Positions 12,401-23,582 of a stretch of DNA of 64,000 nucleotides are shown here, piece after piece. The stretch comes from Maea johnstoni (Eukaryota > Annelida > Polychaeta > Spionida > Magelonidae), in NCBI GenBank assembly GCA_963942565.1, contig OZ012684.1:71386749-71450748 (forward strand), given 5' to 3'. The translations under genes were made by a program, and so were the position numbers. Each line of letters opens with the position of its first letter. Positions within the stretch are counted from its first letter, which is position 1. The notes beneath the pieces are model-generated. The model worked only from the letters and a program-made list of their open reading frames with translations. It did not search any database and had not been told where the DNA came from.

Positions 12401-15400
12401 CGTGGCCGTAAGAGTGCAAAGGGGCAGGACAGGGATGTCCACACGTCTAAAGAGCGTAGTTCGTCCCCCCTGCGTAGCAAGTCGCGCAGCAGGTCGGAGA
12501 CTGGGACTGCGGCAGTTTTCCGTTCTCCCCCTCCAGTGGACCGGACCCGTACCGCCCCAGTGCCTACGCCCCCGGGGTTCCGCCTGCTGGATCCCCTATA
12601 CATTCCCTGGCCAACCCCAGCCGCCTAGTGAACGGCCCGGTCCGGCAGCTAACCCCCAGCCCAAGGCTTCGGTGTTGCAATCGACCCAGCCTTCTCAACC
12701 CAGTCTGGGCCCCGGTCCCAGGCAGGTTAACCCTCCCCCGGGTCTCTCTACCACTGAGTGGGCAGCGATCCAACGGATGAGGGAGAACATCGGAGGTGAG
12801 GTATCTCGACCGGCTGCTCCCTCACCAACTCGCTCCGCATCCCCCTCACCAGAATCGGAGTCAGACTCTGAAGGCATGCTCTCCGAGCATGAGGATTTCG
12901 TGGAGCTCCGTGCCGCCCCCGGGTTATCTGAACTAGATAGAGAGCTGCAAGGCTCCCCGGTGCGGCCCACCCGGGCAGACGAACCGGCACCACCGGTAGT
13001 CGCTCCCCGGCCACCGGCATCCCTCACAAGCTCGTCTCCCTCTTTCGTGGAGGATTTCGACGACCTTCGTGGTGACGCTTCAGCGTGGAGGAAAACGTGG
13101 TTAGCGGACAAGTTCCGTTTTCGTATTCCGACGCGTTTCCATGAAATTCTTTTCATGGTCAAGCGAGCCCTGGGCTTTCCCCCGGATCCCCAGGAGGAAA
13201 ATGCCCCGGTCCCTGCCCAGTCGCAGGCCCGGTCGTTGTTTCAGGGAGTTCCCCATGTAGCAAGCAAGCAGCCCAGATTGCTAGGGGATCCCCACCCGTT
13301 GGCCTCTCGTCGTTTAAGATCCCTAAGCGACCGGCAACCCAGTCCAAGGGGCAGGGCCCGCCGAAAAAGAAGGCTTAGAAGGGAAAATCTCCTTCTCCGC
13401 AGCAGCAGCAGCGGGACCCCCAGCCTCCTCAGCAGTCCTCAGGTCCTGCTAGAGAGCCTACCCAGAGAAACTTCCCAATGAGGCGGGGCCCGGTCCGGTC
13501 GGCGGAAGGTTGCGAGAGTTTGCCGTAGCCTGGGAGGAGTTGACCTCAGACAAATGGGTCCTCCAAACCATCATATCAGGCTACCGAATCGAGTTCACTG
13601 GGAGCGTGCGCTTAACCAAAGCTCCCATGTGGACTCAGATTCCAAAGAAGCTTTCCCAGCGTCTGGCTCCTGAAGAGGGCCTGGGAAAGATGCTTCGAAA
13701 GAAGGCGATTCTCCGCTTAAATCCTTCTTCCCTCGGACCAGGGCTCTTTTCCTCCCTGTTCCTAGTGGAGAAACGCTCAGGTGGATGGCGTCCCATCTTA
13801 AATCTGCGCCGACTGAACGAAGCGGTCATCCCGCCAAAGTTCAAGATGGATACCCTTCAGAGTGTAATGAACACTCTAGGAGGGGACATCAAGTTGGCCA
13901 GAGATGCGTTCTCCGCAGGGGTGGAGGCATCGGGCCCCTGGGCGGTCTCCTTGGATCTTCAGGACGCGTATTTTCACGTTGCCATAAATCCAAGAGACAT
14001 GAAATTTCTCCGCTTTGCTTACGACGGGGAAATTTTCGAATTTCAGGTCCTACCTTTCAGGCTCTCGACCGCCCCCAGGACGTTCACTCGCCTGGTAAGG
14101 GCAATAGGTGCTTACCTGAAGACGTTTGGTATAAACATTTTCCTGTACCTAGACGACTGGCTCGTCGTCGGAGAGACCCACCAGTTAGCTCTCAGTTACA
14201 GGGACACGGTCCGCATGATAACTCAGAGAGTGGGCTTCCTCATCAACGAGGAAAAGTCAGACTGGACGCCGACCCAGTTCCCAATGTTCCTGGGCTCGGT
14301 TCTTGATCTTGTCCTGATGATGGCGTATCCGTCAGAGGACCGAATAGATCGTCTGAGACGCCTGATCCTACGGATCATGAAGTCCCCGGCAAGCCCGGCG
14401 AGACTATGGAAGTCTCTCTTCGGCCACTTGGCCAGCATGATTCAGCTGGTCCCGAAGGCTCGATGCCACATCCGTCCGCTCCAGTATTTCATACAGGAGC
14501 GCTGGGATCTCTCAATGCCGGACTCACACCTGGTGACTCTCAACTCAGAGGCCCGGGAGGAGCTCCTTTGGTGGCTCCATACACCCAACCTCACGTCCGG
14601 GGTTCCTTTCTCGGACCCGGACCCGAAGTTGACGGTGGTGACAGATGCTTCATCCTTCGGGTGGGGCGGTCACCTGGGAGACCTGACGGCTTCTGGCACT
14701 TGGCCAGCCCAATGGCAGTCCAAGCACATAAATTGGCTGGAACTGCTGGCAGTTTGGCTCACGCTGAAACATTTTCAGTCCCAGGTAAGCGGCACAGCAG
14801 TAGAGATTCTGTCTGACAACTCAACGACAGTGTCCTACATAAACAAGCAAGGAGGCACTCACTCCCTGTCGCTGTGCAAACTAGCCCTAGATCTTTGGGA
14901 CTGGCGGACCTGCACCAGATCACTCCTACTGCAGTGCACCTAGCGGGAGTGTACAACGTCCTAGCAGACGCACTGTCCAGGGGAAATTACTGCCCCACAG
15001 AGTGGAGCCTGCACAGACCGACCTTCATGTCACTATGGCAGGTGTGGGACCGGCCATTCGTAGACATGTTCGCGACGGCCAGAAACTCCCAGCTGCCAGT
15101 GTACTACTCTCTGGGAGTGGATCACCAGGCCAGCGGAATGAATGCGCTGACCATGAACTGAGATCTGATCTTCGGATATGCGTATCCCCCGACCGCTCTG
15201 ATCCCCCGGGTACTGAGGAATTTACTCAGACACCCGACAGCAACTATCGTCCTGATAGCCCCATTCTGGCCCAGCCAGATATGGTTCAGGCAACTAACCA
15301 ACCTTCTGATCGATGTTCCCAGGAGGCTCCCAGACCGGTCGAACCTCCTCAGAAACTCGGAGACTCACGAGCTCTACCCAGAGCCGGCCAGGCTAAGGTT

Positions 15401-17452
15401 GACTGCATGGAAACTGTCCACAGATCAATCCTTGCGCAAGGCTTTTCGGCATCGGTGGCCGACACTGCCTCCAAGGGACGCTGTGAGTCCACCAGAAGGG
15501 TTTATAATGCCCGTATCAGACACTTTTCCAACTGGTGTGCTCCGCGAGCAGTGGATCCCTATTCTGCCCCTGTGACAGAGATAGCGGACTTCCTCTCGGA
15601 TCTGGCCAAATCTACCCCCAGGGGTAAGCTCATGGCCCATTCCACTATTGTTGGCTACAGAACAGCAATTGCTTCTGTTCACTCAGGCTTTGGAGGGGAT
15701 CTGTCAGTCTCCTCCCATCCGGTGCTTAATGCGCTTCTCCGGGGCATTTTTGTTGACAGGGCCCAGGTTAGGACTCTCCGGCCTACCTGAAACCTCCCTC
15801 GAGTCTTAGAAAGACTAGCAAAACCCCCTTTTGAGCCTTTATCTGCGGCTACTTTGAGAGATATCTCTATCAAAACAGCTTTTCTCCTCCAGCTCGCCTC
15901 GGGACGCAGAGGCAGCTGGATCCATGCTTGTAAGGTGGACCCGGGCCACCTCAGGATAGAACCGGGAGGGGTACGACTACTCCCGGCCCTAGTACTAGAC
16001 AAGAACCAGAGCCCAGGGTTTACACCGGGCCCGGTTTTTCTAGCTAGTCTGAAGGATCTCTCCCCGGAGGATGAGATCCACTGCCCGGTCAGGGCCCTTA
16101 ACGGGTACATTGACCGCACAGCAGGCCTTAGAGGATCTGAAAAGTTCCTCTTTGTTTCTACTAGGGAACCTCATGCCCGCGCAGCCAAGTCCACTATCGC
16201 GGTCTGGGTCCGTGAGGCTATATCTGGTACATACAAATATTTATCTACCAGCGAGCGTGAGGAACTGGGCATTCGAGCCCATGACACCCGGGGAATCGCG
16301 GCGTCCTGGGCCCAGTTAGCTGGTGTCTCCATCACGGACATCATGGATGCCGCCGCCTGGAGGACCCCAGTCACTTTTGCTAAACACTATCTTAAGGATC
16401 TCCCTAACCTTAAAGGTCGTTTTGGCCAAGCAATTTTGACTACAGCAGGTTCTTCAGGTGGAGCAAAGACCACCACAGCATAACCACGGTGGTATTCTGC
16501 TTCATTATAATAACAGGTGGAGTACTTCGATAGTAATCAGAAAATTAGTAGTAATTTTACTATTACTCACCTGTTATTATCCCTCCCTACCTGCCCCTTC
16601 TGGTCTTTGCTAATACTATTATTGATCGAGCACTGACCCTTTTAGACACTAGAGGTAGATACGTCGCCAAAATGGAAGTCACCCTAGCGGCTGACCGGGA
16701 GATCGATTACAAATTAGTTTTCAAGTCTGTCAGTAGAGGGCGATCAGCTACACTAGCTTCATTATAATAACAGGTGAGTACTTCTCAGTAATAGTAAAAT
16801 TACTACTAATTTTCTGCTTTCATTCATACATTTCATCCAATGGGAGACGTTCTTGTTTTTGTACTGTACATTACGTCATTGTCGACCAATGAAAACGGTC
16901 GTTACTTAAACTACATTCAGAGTGTCCACAGGGGAAGTCGGCCGCACAAGGGACGCTATTGTTGACTCACGACGACTTTCTGGGTCCCTGTATGTATTTC
17001 TTGGTGACGTCATATACTCACGCTCTATTGCATGACTGCGAGCTTGCACTTCGTGCAGCGCGCTAGCTTCGCTCGCTATTACCAAAATGTGTTATTGCCA
17101 ACAAGGCTAGTTTATCTGTCTGGGTGTGACAATAATAATAATTTGTCTTTGTTCTTTCCAAGCTATTAATATTGCCATGAAACATTAATATGTTTTGCTT
17201 TACCTACAAATTTCTTCCTCTAGAGCTAGTGATAAAAGAAAAAATATGGCAGCACAGAAAGCTGAAGCACAAAAACGTTTAATGAGGCCAACACGACGCA
17301 CTGACCTTGAAACCACAGACCTAGAAAAGAAAAGACTTAGTATTGAAAGGAGGAAAGAAGAATTGGTAAGTGGACCTTAATATCTCTAATTAAATTATAC
17401 TATTACTCATACTAATATCATACTGCCGCTGCATGTTGCTACTACAACAACA

Positions 17453-17500
<48 letters not shown>

Positions 17501-17530
17501 GCTATTGCCACTACTACTACTACTACTAAG

Positions 17531-17566
<36 letters not shown>

Positions 17567-19601
17567 GCTACTGCTACTGGTACTGCCACTACTTCTGCTA
17601 CTGCTACTACTTCTTCACTAGTATAGGTTGAACTCTCTATTGTGGATACCTATATGTACCTTGCGGAATATTCTCAATTGAGGAGTGCCTATAATAGATG
17701 GTTTGCATTAGGGGGGGGGGGGGGACTTTAGGCTGGAAATACATTCCATTAAAGTAAGGTTGTCCACAAGATGGGAGGTCCACATGGTTCCATTTTTTCA
17801 TATTATTGATGTTTTCTATTTTGTGTGTTTTGAGGGAATATTTCCCATGTGTTTCTGCACTAAATCTCAGCTTGTGCTTGACTTGCAGAAGGACATGCTT
17901 ACCCGCATGAGGAAGGATGCTGCCCGTGAGGACTACGAGAGTCGGAACTGTGGTCGCTGGAGGCGGATCTTCCCTCCTGATGACAAGTTCAAGGCCGAAA
18001 AGTATGCAAACCTACTGTCTCATGCCTTCAATACCTTTCTCTCGGGGAGAGCCTCACAGCTACAGAAAGAGATATCTAGGACATATACCAACAAACTCAG
18101 GGTAAGTTATTAGTTTGTCATCTAATGTATATTCTTCAATGAACTTCTTTCTGCTCGAGCCTCGCAGCTACAGAAGGAGATATCTACGGCATATACCAAC
18201 ATACTCAGGGGAAGATAAAGTCTATACTTGCCATCTATCCACTGGGATTAGAGATTGCAAGTATTGCTTCTAACTCATTTCTCTTTATGTAAATTTCATG
18301 TTTGTGTTTTGTTGAAAGGAGAAGGATATTTTGGACATGATTGCTCCATTTTATTAGGGTATTTCCTTTGATATCAAACCTGGCGTGGCATTGGTCTGCT
18401 AGTACTGAATAATTAGCATCAATTTTTCTTAGTTTTTCTTAGTTTCATCACTTTTACTTCCTTAACCAAGTTTGTGTTTTGTTTTAGGAGGAGGATATTC
18501 TGGACATGCTGGCTCAGTGTGAAGCTGATGAGCAGACTGGCAAACTTCTCACATCCAACAAACCACCCCGAGGACCTAAGGTACCCACTCCTGCCACCCT
18601 TGAACCCAGTCATACCAATAGCACCCTAAAAAAGCTCATCTCTTTTGGTGATATCTTTCTAATAAACACCTATTTAAAAAAAAAAAACATTTTAGGAAGA
18701 AATTGTGATTAGATGCTTATACTGACAACTCTCTTTTGAATACTTTGTGAATTTGTGTGCAATGCCTAATCAATTTTCTCAAATACCATTGATCTAGAGG
18801 ACACTTGTCAATGAGAACTGACTATGTAGGAGAGGATTGGTGAACATTAAAGTATTTTCCAATGACATATTTGAAAATGATTTTTTGCCCAGGTGTTCTT
18901 TATAAATATCCAAGAATAAATATGTAACCATAGTTTCATGTGACTCTGCATACTTACTTTTCAAGTTGTACTGAACTGATTCTGTATCTTAAATATTGCC
19001 CTCTAAAATATACTCCATATGTTGTAAGTTGTTACATCATGTTATTTTTGCCAGGAATTTGATCTATATTATTAAGTTTATTTATTTCTTGTAGCCCTTA
19101 TGTAGTATGTATACTATCTCTAAAGAAAGGCTTTGGGTTGTGATTCATTTTCTTATTCTGTTCATTGTAGCCCTTATGTAGTATGCCTACTATCTCTAAA
19201 GAAAGGCGTCGGGGTGATGAGGATGATGATGACGACGATGATGATGATGATGACGATGATGATGACGATGCTGGCTCCGAAGCCATGGCAGAGTCCCCAG
19301 TAGGGACGAGGAAGGGCCAGCTGGGAGGGAGGACCCGGCCACAGTCCGGAGGAAGCCCTGGCCGCCCCGGCTCCTCCAGGTCCAGACCCGCCTCAGGTCA
19401 AAGGTCACGCTCACTCACAAGGCCAACTACATCAAATAACAAACTTCAGCCAGTCACTGTAAGTGCACTTATGACGATGTTAATAATAATAATTATAATT
19501 ATAATTATAATTATAATTATAATAATGATTATAATAATAATTATAATAATAATAATGATAATGATAATAATGATGATACATGTAATAATAATAATAGTAA
19601 C

Positions 19602-19648
<47 letters not shown>

Positions 19649-19665
19649 TGATAATAATAATAATG

Positions 19666-19700
<35 letters not shown>

Positions 19701-22700
19701 CTTTATTTAAAGCGGGAAGCTCAGTGTAATGGTAATGATCTTCCCGGAGGCCTTCTGGCATGTTTACAAGTAGTCCAAGGGTCCCAGGGTTACAAAGTTG
19801 TAGAGCACATTGCTTTTAGATATCGAGACTTGAAGGAAGGTAGAGATGGTGCACATATGATTACTTATATTGTTTCAGTACAATGAAACCTCTCATTGTG
19901 AATACCCAAGGGGGTGTGAACACCTAATGTGAACACCATTTCCCAGTCCCATTTGTATCTTGTGAAAATAGTTAAGATTGCATTAAAGTGTAACTCCACC
20001 TTCAAAATTAAAAAAGATATTTTTTTAGAGCTCAGTGTCACCTTTCTCAGGACACCTTGATTAAAATTGTACTCCGCAAATTCAAATTATGCCTTAATTA
20101 TTTTCAGGATGAGCAGTACCTGGCACAAGCAGTGAAGGAGAGGGAGGAGGAACTTACGAAGAGGACGTTGGCAGCTCTGACTGAGATGAGAATCAAATTC
20201 CCTGGCAAAACTGATGAGGAGGCCGAATGGATCCTTGATAAGGTAATGGCTAAAACTAGAATGTGAAATTTCGATTATCGCTACAATTTTTGCCATATTG
20301 TGGGCAAGTCTTGACTAGCCAGTTGTAAGTGGTGCCGGAAACTGGAGTAGCCTGCGAAAACCATGACCTAATTACCCTCAAGTCACTGGTAACTTTCTCA
20401 GGCACCAACATAAGTTTCAGAACGAACTTTCCTTGCCATCAAGTAGTTGATAATTTCTACTTGCCCGACATAATATGCGGCTTGCCTGAAATAAGTTTTA
20501 ACATATTCTAGAATGGCATGTATTATTTATTATGGATTTAATGATTGAAAAAATAATATTTTGTTGCATTTTTTGCATATTTCTAGGTATTTGTGCCACA
20601 CTTTCTACATTAAAATGTGTGGACTGCTCTGAAAATCAGCTTGCCCATTCGGGCAAGTAGAAACTAATATGTACTTGCCCAAAAGCCATTTTTTCAAAAA
20701 TTCACTTGCCGGGGCAAGCGGGCTAGTACTTATGTCGGACCCTGTTTCCCACATGCCCCAGGGGGGTTCAAATCGGGGCAGTTATGAGAGACAGCGAGCA
20801 GTTGGTGGCAACGCCTTAGACCACACAGCCATCAGGGCAGGTTCAATGAAGCTAGAAGGTTGTTGATCTGAGACATTTGTTGATGTACAAGTGTTATTTC
20901 CTGAAGGCTTTGGGAGAACAATGTCCTTTACTCTTTAATTTGGAGTGCTAAAAATTTCACTTTACAGCCCTGCTGGAGGGTATTTGTGCTACTTTAAATT
21001 TGCGCATTCAAGCACTCAAACTAAACCAAATACAAAGCAGGATAGTTATTTGAAGCATTAAATGCCTGTAAAAAATACCAATTATTCATGAAACTTTTTT
21101 AAGATTCAACACTCTCTCTGTTACTCTCTTTCAGCTACATGAAAATTGGAAGTTCCACAAGCCTCGGGTAGCCTCTTACTGGCTGGTCAAATTAGATTCT
21201 ATTAAGAGGAGAAAGGTGAGTCTAAAAGCAGTTTAGAATGTCATTTGTGACATTCAGGCAAATCTAAAATTTACTTAACTTTGGTTACTCAAATGTATTA
21301 TATTTGTATTATATCTTAACACTATTTCACAACCTGTTAATGTTTTCCTTTTTTCATTGAATGATACAGCTGTTACAAATCGTTTAGCCTAATGAAAAGA
21401 AAATAAGTTTTCCACATTGGAACTAGTTGATGACACTTGGTTTGGGTTGGAACATCATATATTTTAACATAAATCATATTTTATGTATAAGTAACAGTCA
21501 CATATTTTTTGTGGAACAAACATAAATCATAAATATCATACATGTCATATTGTCTAACATACACATGAGTATATTCTTATGCCCTCATTAATGTTAATAA
21601 TAAATAAAAGTGTTTTTCATTAACGATTTGGATATTCCTCTCTTTTCTCCTCCAAAGCTATTGAATAATGGTTGTCATTGTTGTATTTCAGGTGATAGAT
21701 ATTGTACGGTCTAACATCCGGGCTGTCCTCCAGCGCTCCTGGAGAACCCAAGATGTGGATGGCCTACGGCTATACAGAATCTTCAGTAGGGTATTTAATA
21801 GACTGCTGTGGAGTCATGGCCAAGGATTGTGGAACTGTTTCTCCTCTTCTGGGTATGTAGACAAGCCACTCTCAATATACCCTCCAGCTGGGTTTGGTAT
21901 TGTTGAGAAATATAATTTCAATTTTTTCAATAATGTCACTTAGCCATTGTGGATATAAGCTGCAATAGGTTTTGTTTTATTGGGAAAATACATTTTTTTG
22001 CCAACTGTCAACTTAGTAAATCACAATATACTTTTCAACAGGGTACATTATAATTGGGATATGTAATTCTAATGCTTTGTTGACCATCCCTTAGTAACTA
22101 TCAATATACCTATATACCCTCCAACAGGTGTTGTTGTTATGGAAAATATACTTTTTTCTAGGACTGTCACTTTTGAAATATCCTTCAGTAGGGTTGGTTA
22201 TTATTGGGAAATGAAATATCAATATTCCAGTCACTAAGCAACTGCAAAGTTAACCTCTAACAATTCTTTTTTATCATCTGGAAATATAATTTAAATGTAA
22301 AGCATACTGTCACTTAACATTTGCTAACTTACTCTCTAACATTTTTTTATTATTATCAGGAAATATAAATGTAAAGCAGGCTGTTACTTAGTCAAGTACA
22401 TCAATATACCCACAAACAGGGTTTGTTATTATAAGAAAATATAATATAATTTCTTTTCTTAGATTGTCACACAATAAGCAACATGTAATATTCCAACTAG
22501 GATTGTTATTATTATATTTTTTTACAAGATCATGTTATTTTTAATATGATAAAGCTAAATTCCCACATAGCTTATCCAAGAACAATTTAAAATTTCTGTT
22601 TTGTCTTGTTTCCAGGAACTCGTGGGAGACGATCTTCAGTAAGAGTAGTGATGTTATAAGTCCCACCGAGATGAGCAGCTGTCGGAGAATAGTGCAGCTG

Positions 22701-23582
22701 TGTAGAGACTGTTTGCTGATTGTGTATCAGTTTGCTGCCGATGCTAAAAGTGCCTCTGGTCCCACCCCTCCCTCTGATGCAGACAAAGGAAGGTATGTAC
22801 CCATACAATACGAAAATGATTGTTTGTATATTTGGTCTTTGTATACTCACCAAAAGGTTATTCATTTCTACATTGAATAGTTTTGAATCCATAGATGCAG
22901 TTTGATCAATGGTCACAACCATGTATTGAGTATGTGAGCTTTGTTTGTAATATCCTAAATAGATAATTGATTAATCTTTATTGTTTTGAATTCTATAAAT
23001 GCAGTTTGGCCAACAGGAGGGAACGGTGTCGTGTTTTTTCTAATTTTGACTTTATTCAAGAGCTATGAAATCTGAAAATTTGTAAATGTACTTTTTTTCT
23101 CATTTTCAACAAAAGATCTGAACTAAGCAAACATTTGAAAAGCTGTGATACCCTTCCCTCTGTTTTGATATTTTCTCAACATTTATGAATTGAAAGGTCC
23201 CCGGTCCATAATTGTGGGTAGGAGCTCCGTTTGAGAACATTATGCATGTTTTTTGACACAAAAAATCCTACACCCTGCCTTGAGGGTAATTTTGAGAAGC
23301 TTAATATATTTCTCAACAGAAGACCTTTCAGGCAATATATACTTTGTATAGGCTAAATTGTCAAATAAAAACAGTGTATAAGAAAAAGAGTCAAAGAAAT
23401 TAACCCAACAAGCTACCTTAAGTTCATCACTATTTGTATGTGTGTGTTTCAGGGTTGTGCCAGGTCGAGATGGCAGTCCAGGTCCACCATTGACGAGGAA
23501 GCCAAGTCATTCTGTGAACCAGAGAATCTCCAAGCTCTACCACCAGTCTCGTTCAGACGGCAGCTCCCCCTACGCCTCCTGA
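3446..23582 (+). CDS. TTLL7: Tubulin polyglutamylase TTLL7 (5' exons outside window)
   Basis: ATP-dependent ligase that adds glutamate chains to tubulin tails (beta-tubulin preference is known for TTLL7). Thirteen exons can be placed with GT-AG borders and matching phases: 3446-3604, 6828-7044, 9684-10007, 10522-10616, 17224-17365, 17889-18101, 18488-18580, 19171-19458, 20108-20242, 21135-21215, 21692-21852, 22616-22792, 23453-23582. They give 737 residues; human TTLL7 has about 887, so roughly the first 150 are missing to the left. Visible landmarks: FIVKPANGAMGNG (nucleotide-binding lysine), QEYVDKPLL, DLRIYVLVTSCDP, HLTNYSVNKHN, and LLEINRSPSF (metal-binding Glu/Asn). Next comes the basic microtubule-binding segment (SDKRKN to SGRASQLQKEI), a low-complexity linker with an Asp run, and the conserved TTLL7 C-terminal region (YRIFSRVFNRLLWSHGQGLW). 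The stop is TGA at 23580-23582. The gene is tail-to-tail with the thiolase gene. Confidence 0.95.
5141..5406 (-). pseudogene. THAP-type zinc-finger domain relic inside a TTLL7 intron
   Basis: On the minus strand, from an ATG at 5406, the peptide MVKSCAAIGCKKRHGSG is followed by SFHRFPSSKF, the opening of a THAP (C2CH) DNA-binding domain. A second stretch gives WLASMKLLN, then YAYVCSDHFTDEDYV and VLKRDAF, which are the later THAP landmarks (the Cys and His of CSDHF, then the closing basic block). The halves lie in different frames, with a one-base slip around 5310 just before the conserved Trp. A tiny intron is an alternative but no good GT-AG pair is evident. THAP domains occur in host regulators and in P-element-like transposases. 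No transposase core or terminal repeats were recognised here, so this is most likely a decayed gene or transposon fragment. Confidence 0.7.
6236..6635. mobile_element. hAT-like MITE with perfect 8-bp target duplication
   Basis: A 400-bp non-autonomous element with terminal inverted repeats tagggctgtgctcatcag / ctatcgagcccagcccta. It is flanked by an exact 8-bp direct repeat ctaatatg at 6228-6235 and 6636-6643, the hallmark of hAT transposition. The interior is a long imperfect hairpin (gtgcttggaaaagtgtgg near 6330 pairs with ccacacttttccaagtac near 6395). No coding capacity was seen. It lies in the TTLL7 intron between exons 3446-3604 and 6828-7044. Confidence 0.85.
7500..7713 (-). mobile_element. 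piggyBac-like TTAA MITE
   Basis: Begins TTAACCCTTC and ends AAGGGTTAT. The body is homologous, in reverse orientation, to 51686-51904, which has intact TTAA on both ends. The shared body includes the block reading ttttcaaaaaccctctgcg in the other copy. TTAA flanks plus CCC/GGG termini fit piggyBac-superfamily MITEs. The right TTAA has decayed to TTAT. Confidence 0.7.
8045..8290. repeat. Diverged tandem duplication (~140 bp unit)
   Basis: The block containing ccaaggttgataaacaactg occurs at about 8054 and again at about 8190. Both copies continue into gaagactatc and later a TGCCAAA-GTTATT motif. It is a two-copy tandem repeat inside the TTLL7 intron 7045-9683. The rest of that intron shows no other clear structure. 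Confidence 0.65.
11124..11412. repeat. 151-bp tandem duplication beside the DIRS insertion
   Basis: The unit starting gattttaaagggaattcaat at 11124 is repeated from 11275 with scattered substitutions. Both copies run through aattctggc, cgacccacgga or tgacccacgga, and agcggccac or agcggccag. The DIRS element begins just after the second copy. A short motif agcgagcgaagc near 10996 recurs inverted near 17060, hinting that an older element lay around the insertion site. Confidence 0.75.
11425..11580 (+). repeat. Left inverted terminal repeat of the DIRS element
   Basis: This stretch, including agctgatcgccctctactga, is the reverse complement of 16640-16790. Its outermost part (attactatcgaagtactcc) is also repeated inverted at 16515-16536 in the internal complementary region, as DIRS replication requires. 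Confidence 0.88.
16640..16822 (+). repeat. Right inverted terminal repeat of the DIRS element
   Basis: Reverse complement of the left terminal repeat. Its outer end (aaaattactactaattttct) is matched inverted at about 16538-16560 in the internal complementary region. Confidence 0.88.
17448..17625. repeat. (TAC)n trinucleotide microsatellite
   Basis: A run of CTA/TAC triplets with interruptions, in the TTLL7 intron between exons ending 17365 and starting 17889. A poly-G tract at 17709-17722 follows. Confidence 0.95.
18155..18350 (+). repeat. Intronic copies of the edges of two TTLL7 exons
   Basis: Positions 18160-18213 copy the 3' end of the exon 17889-18101 (agctacagaaggagatatct against agctacagaaagagatatct). 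Positions 18301-18346 copy the acceptor region and start of exon 18488-18580 (ggagaaggatattttggaca against ggaggaggatattctggaca). The first copy has lost the GTAAG donor (it reads ggggaagat) and the second has lost the AG at the equivalent acceptor position (gttgaaag instead of gttttag). Both look like inactive pseudo-exon pieces. Confidence 0.8.
19095..19170 (+). repeat. 76-bp tandem duplication of an exon's splice acceptor and first codons
   Basis: The acceptor plus exon start, ttgtag followed by cccttatgtagtatg and actatctctaaagaaagg, occurs at 19089-19132 and again at 19165-19208 (the true exon start is 19171). Using the upstream acceptor would read a short peptide and then hit the stop in cttatgtag at the downstream boundary. 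It would therefore act as a truncating alternative splice site. Confidence 0.8.
19485..19705. repeat. (ATT/TAA)n microsatellite
   Basis: About 220 bp of ATA/AAT triplets with interspersed GAT, immediately after the TTLL7 exon 19171-19458. Confidence 0.95.
20399..20744. mobile_element. Non-autonomous DNA transposon (CAGG...CCTG termini)
   Basis: Left terminus caggcaccaacataagtt and right terminus acttatgtcggaccctg are inverted relatives. The same terminus type (cagggttcgacatt / aatgtgtcacaccctg-like) recurs at 35958-36141. No clear target duplication. Internal blocks with the word cttgcc (actTGCCCgacat, gcttgcccattcgggcaagt) form small hairpins. Confidence 0.6.
20748..20845 (-). mobile_element. 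tRNA-derived SINE-like fragment
   Basis: On the minus strand, gatggctgtgtggtctaagg resembles a tRNA A box, and gatttgaacccc a weakened B box at typical spacing. The block ggtctaaggcgttgccac with actgctcg is shared with 52981-53020 on the plus strand, which marks a dispersed family rather than a tRNA gene. There is no intact cloverleaf. Confidence 0.45.
21853..22560. repeat. TTLL7 intron made of diverged ~100-130-bp tandem repeats
   Basis: Nearly the whole intron between exons 21692-21852 and 22616-22792 repeats a degenerate unit: atcaatatac, then ccctccaacaggt, then gttattatgg-aaatata, then ctgtcacttag. About five to six copies can be followed, starting almost at the donor site. Confidence 0.65.

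Larger units (their letters stand above)
11425..16822 (+). mobile_element. DIRS-type retroelement, near full length, in a TTLL7 intron
   Basis: Fossil tyrosine-recombinase retroelement. Parts: a left inverted terminal repeat (about 11425-11580); a gag-like region from the ATG at 11792 with a Cys/His-rich start and a Ser/Arg-rich tail, continuing to about 13480; reverse transcriptase (YLDDW near 14150); RNase H (DNSTTVSYIN near 14820); a DIRS-typical middle region; a tyrosine recombinase from about 15450 to 16483 with HDTRG near 16280; an internal complementary region (about 16510-16620); and a right inverted repeat (about 16640-16822). The two terminal repeats match at about 96 percent over 106 compared bases, so the copy is young. 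All parts are present, but the coding frames carry roughly three to four breaks, so it is probably no longer autonomous. It is in the same orientation as TTLL7, inside intron 10617-17223. Confidence 0.93.

Noticed and set aside
17407-17621. Poly-Leu or poly-Val reading frames
   Set aside because: They are translations of the (TAC)n microsatellite in an intron.
19480-19761. Poly-Ile or poly-Tyr reading frames
   Set aside because: They are translations of the (ATT)n microsatellite.
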